Positions 21,624-22,229 of a stretch of DNA of 22,229 nucleotides are shown here, piece after piece. This stretch comes from Maritimibacter sp. (lineage in GTDB: Bacteria > Pseudomonadota > Alphaproteobacteria > Rhodobacterales > Rhodobacteraceae): assembly GCA_003520545.1 (NCBI GenBank), contig DOUP01000116.1, positions 1 to 22,229 of the forward strand, written 5' to 3'. The position numbers were made by a program, and so were the translations under genes. Positions within the stretch are counted from its first letter, which is position 1. The number at the start of each line of letters is the position of its first letter. The notes under the pieces are model-generated. The model saw only the letters and a list, made by a program, of their open reading frames with translations, was not told where the DNA came from and did not search any database.

Positions 21624-22229
21624 TGCGTAACAGTTTGAAACTCCTTTTCCTCACCCTTCCAATCGCCGCCGCAGGCGTAGGATTTCTCGTGTTCACCATG
21701 AATGCCAAGGCGCCGCCCGCCATGGTCGAAGCAAAAGAAGTCGCGACGCCTGTTCGGACCATCACGGCTGCGGCCACGTCGGTTCGTCCGCTGATTACCG
21801 GCTTCGGACTGGTTGCGCCCGGCAGAACATTCGACGCGATCGGTCAGGTCGCAGGCACGGTCGCCTGGGTCAACCCGGAGCTTGCGCGTGGTGCCATCCT
21901 TCCGGCAGGCGCCGATCTTGTCCGGATCGCCCCCGAAGATTACGAGATCGCCCTGGTTCAGGCCAAGGCGAACGTCGCGGCGGCAGAGGCGAAGATCGCC
22001 GAGCTCTCGGTGTCCGAGGACAACCAACATGCGGCATTGGAGATCGAGCGGGACGTGCTTACGCTTCGGGCCAACGAATTGGCCCGCACCGAGGCGCTGC
22101 TCGAAGGAGGGTCCCGGGCACAGGCGGCCGTCGATACGGCCCGCGCGGCATGGCTCGCGCAACGTCAGAAGGGGCAGTCCATTGAAAGCACACTAGCCCT
22201 CAATCCCGCTCAGCGCGCCGGGGTTGAAG
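21623..22229 (+). CDS. RND efflux periplasmic adaptor (HlyD/MFP family), N-terminal part
   Basis: The frame from the ATG at 21623 stays open for 202 codons to the window edge. The protein begins MRNSLKLLFLTLPIAAAGVGFLVF, a signal anchor (about 6-25). A segment resembling the adaptor barrel and lipoyl half-motif follows (VRPLITGFGLVAPGRTFDAIGQ, VAWVNPELARGAILPAGADLVRI, about 53-103), then a long alpha-helical hairpin rich in Ala, Glu and Lys (about 105-190). This is the order of membrane-fusion proteins that bridge an inner-membrane RND pump and an outer-membrane channel. The start overlaps the TetR stop. The RND pump gene presumably follows outside the window. Confidence 0.82.
   Translation, partial: MRNSLKLLFLTLPIAAAGVGFLVFTMNAKAPPAMVEAKEVATPVRTITAAATSVRPLITGFGLVAPGRTFDAIGQVAGTVAWVNPELARGAILPAGADLVRIAPEDYEIALVQAKANVAAAEAKIAELSVSEDNQHAALEIERDVLTLRANELARTEALLEGGSRAQAAVDTARAAWLAQRQKGQSIESTLALNPAQRAGVE

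Noticed and set aside
1..22229. CRISPR arrays, tRNA or rRNA genes, defence systems and prophage genes
   Set aside because: Scanned by eye on both strands; no regular repeats, cloverleaf-like genes or phage or defence proteins were found.

Overview
The window looks like chromosomal DNA of a GC-rich alphaproteobacterium, most likely a member of the Rhodobacterales (Roseobacter group). This rests on protein flavour and gene order: an Lrp/AsnC-aldehyde dehydrogenase-aminotransferase block beside an EutD-type hydrolase, and a rhizobial/roseobacter-style L-rhamnose locus. No rRNA, tRNA, CRISPR array or complete mobile element was seen.

Region 1 (1-5213) begins with the first 72 codons of quinolinate synthase (nadA, minus strand). 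Next comes a minus-strand block, transcribed in the order Lrp/AsnC regulator, semialdehyde dehydrogenase, class III aminotransferase. An M24-fold hydrolase resembling ectoine hydrolase EutD/DoeA diverges from the regulator. From memory, the same asnC-ssd-atf trio and eutD belong to roseobacter ectoine catabolism clusters. Here eutE, eutABC, the uptake genes and enuR are absent from the window. The divergent gap carries a 14-bp perfect palindrome.

Region 2 (5203-17074) is a complete L-rhamnose utilisation locus with two divergent arms around a 188-bp control region. The minus arm runs rhaR (DeoR regulator), rhaS (periplasmic binding protein), rhaT (ABC ATPase), rhaP and rhaQ (permeases), rhaM/rhaU (mutarotase) and rhaK (kinase). 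From rhaT to rhaK each gene overlaps the next by one to four bases. The plus arm runs rhaD (aldolase fused to a short-chain dehydrogenase), an LldD-like FMN 2-hydroxy-acid dehydrogenase, and an E. coli-type rhamnose isomerase (rhaA). Together they import rhamnose, interconvert its anomers, isomerise and phosphorylate it, and cleave it to dihydroxyacetone phosphate and L-lactaldehyde. Lactaldehyde would then be oxidised through lactate to pyruvate. A terminator-like hairpin separates rhaS from rhaT. The divergent region holds a 27-bp inverted repeat within a cluster of four CAATCA half-sites.

Region 3 (17075-19919) has an apparently non-coding stretch, then a hairpin-rich leader, a SulP-family anion transporter with a STAS domain, and a tandem-domain universal stress protein ending in a strong hairpin.

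Region 4 (19920-20613) is an insertion-sequence graveyard: a deleted IS5-family transposase remnant and a probable solo IS21-type end.

Region 5 (20614-22229) is a tightly overlapping cluster of a small membrane protein, a TetR regulator and the N-terminal part of an RND-type efflux adaptor cut off by the window edge. I did not find a clearly new system. The most interesting unexplained parts are the sulP leader, the rhamnose control region, and the mixed ancestry of the rhamnose enzymes.
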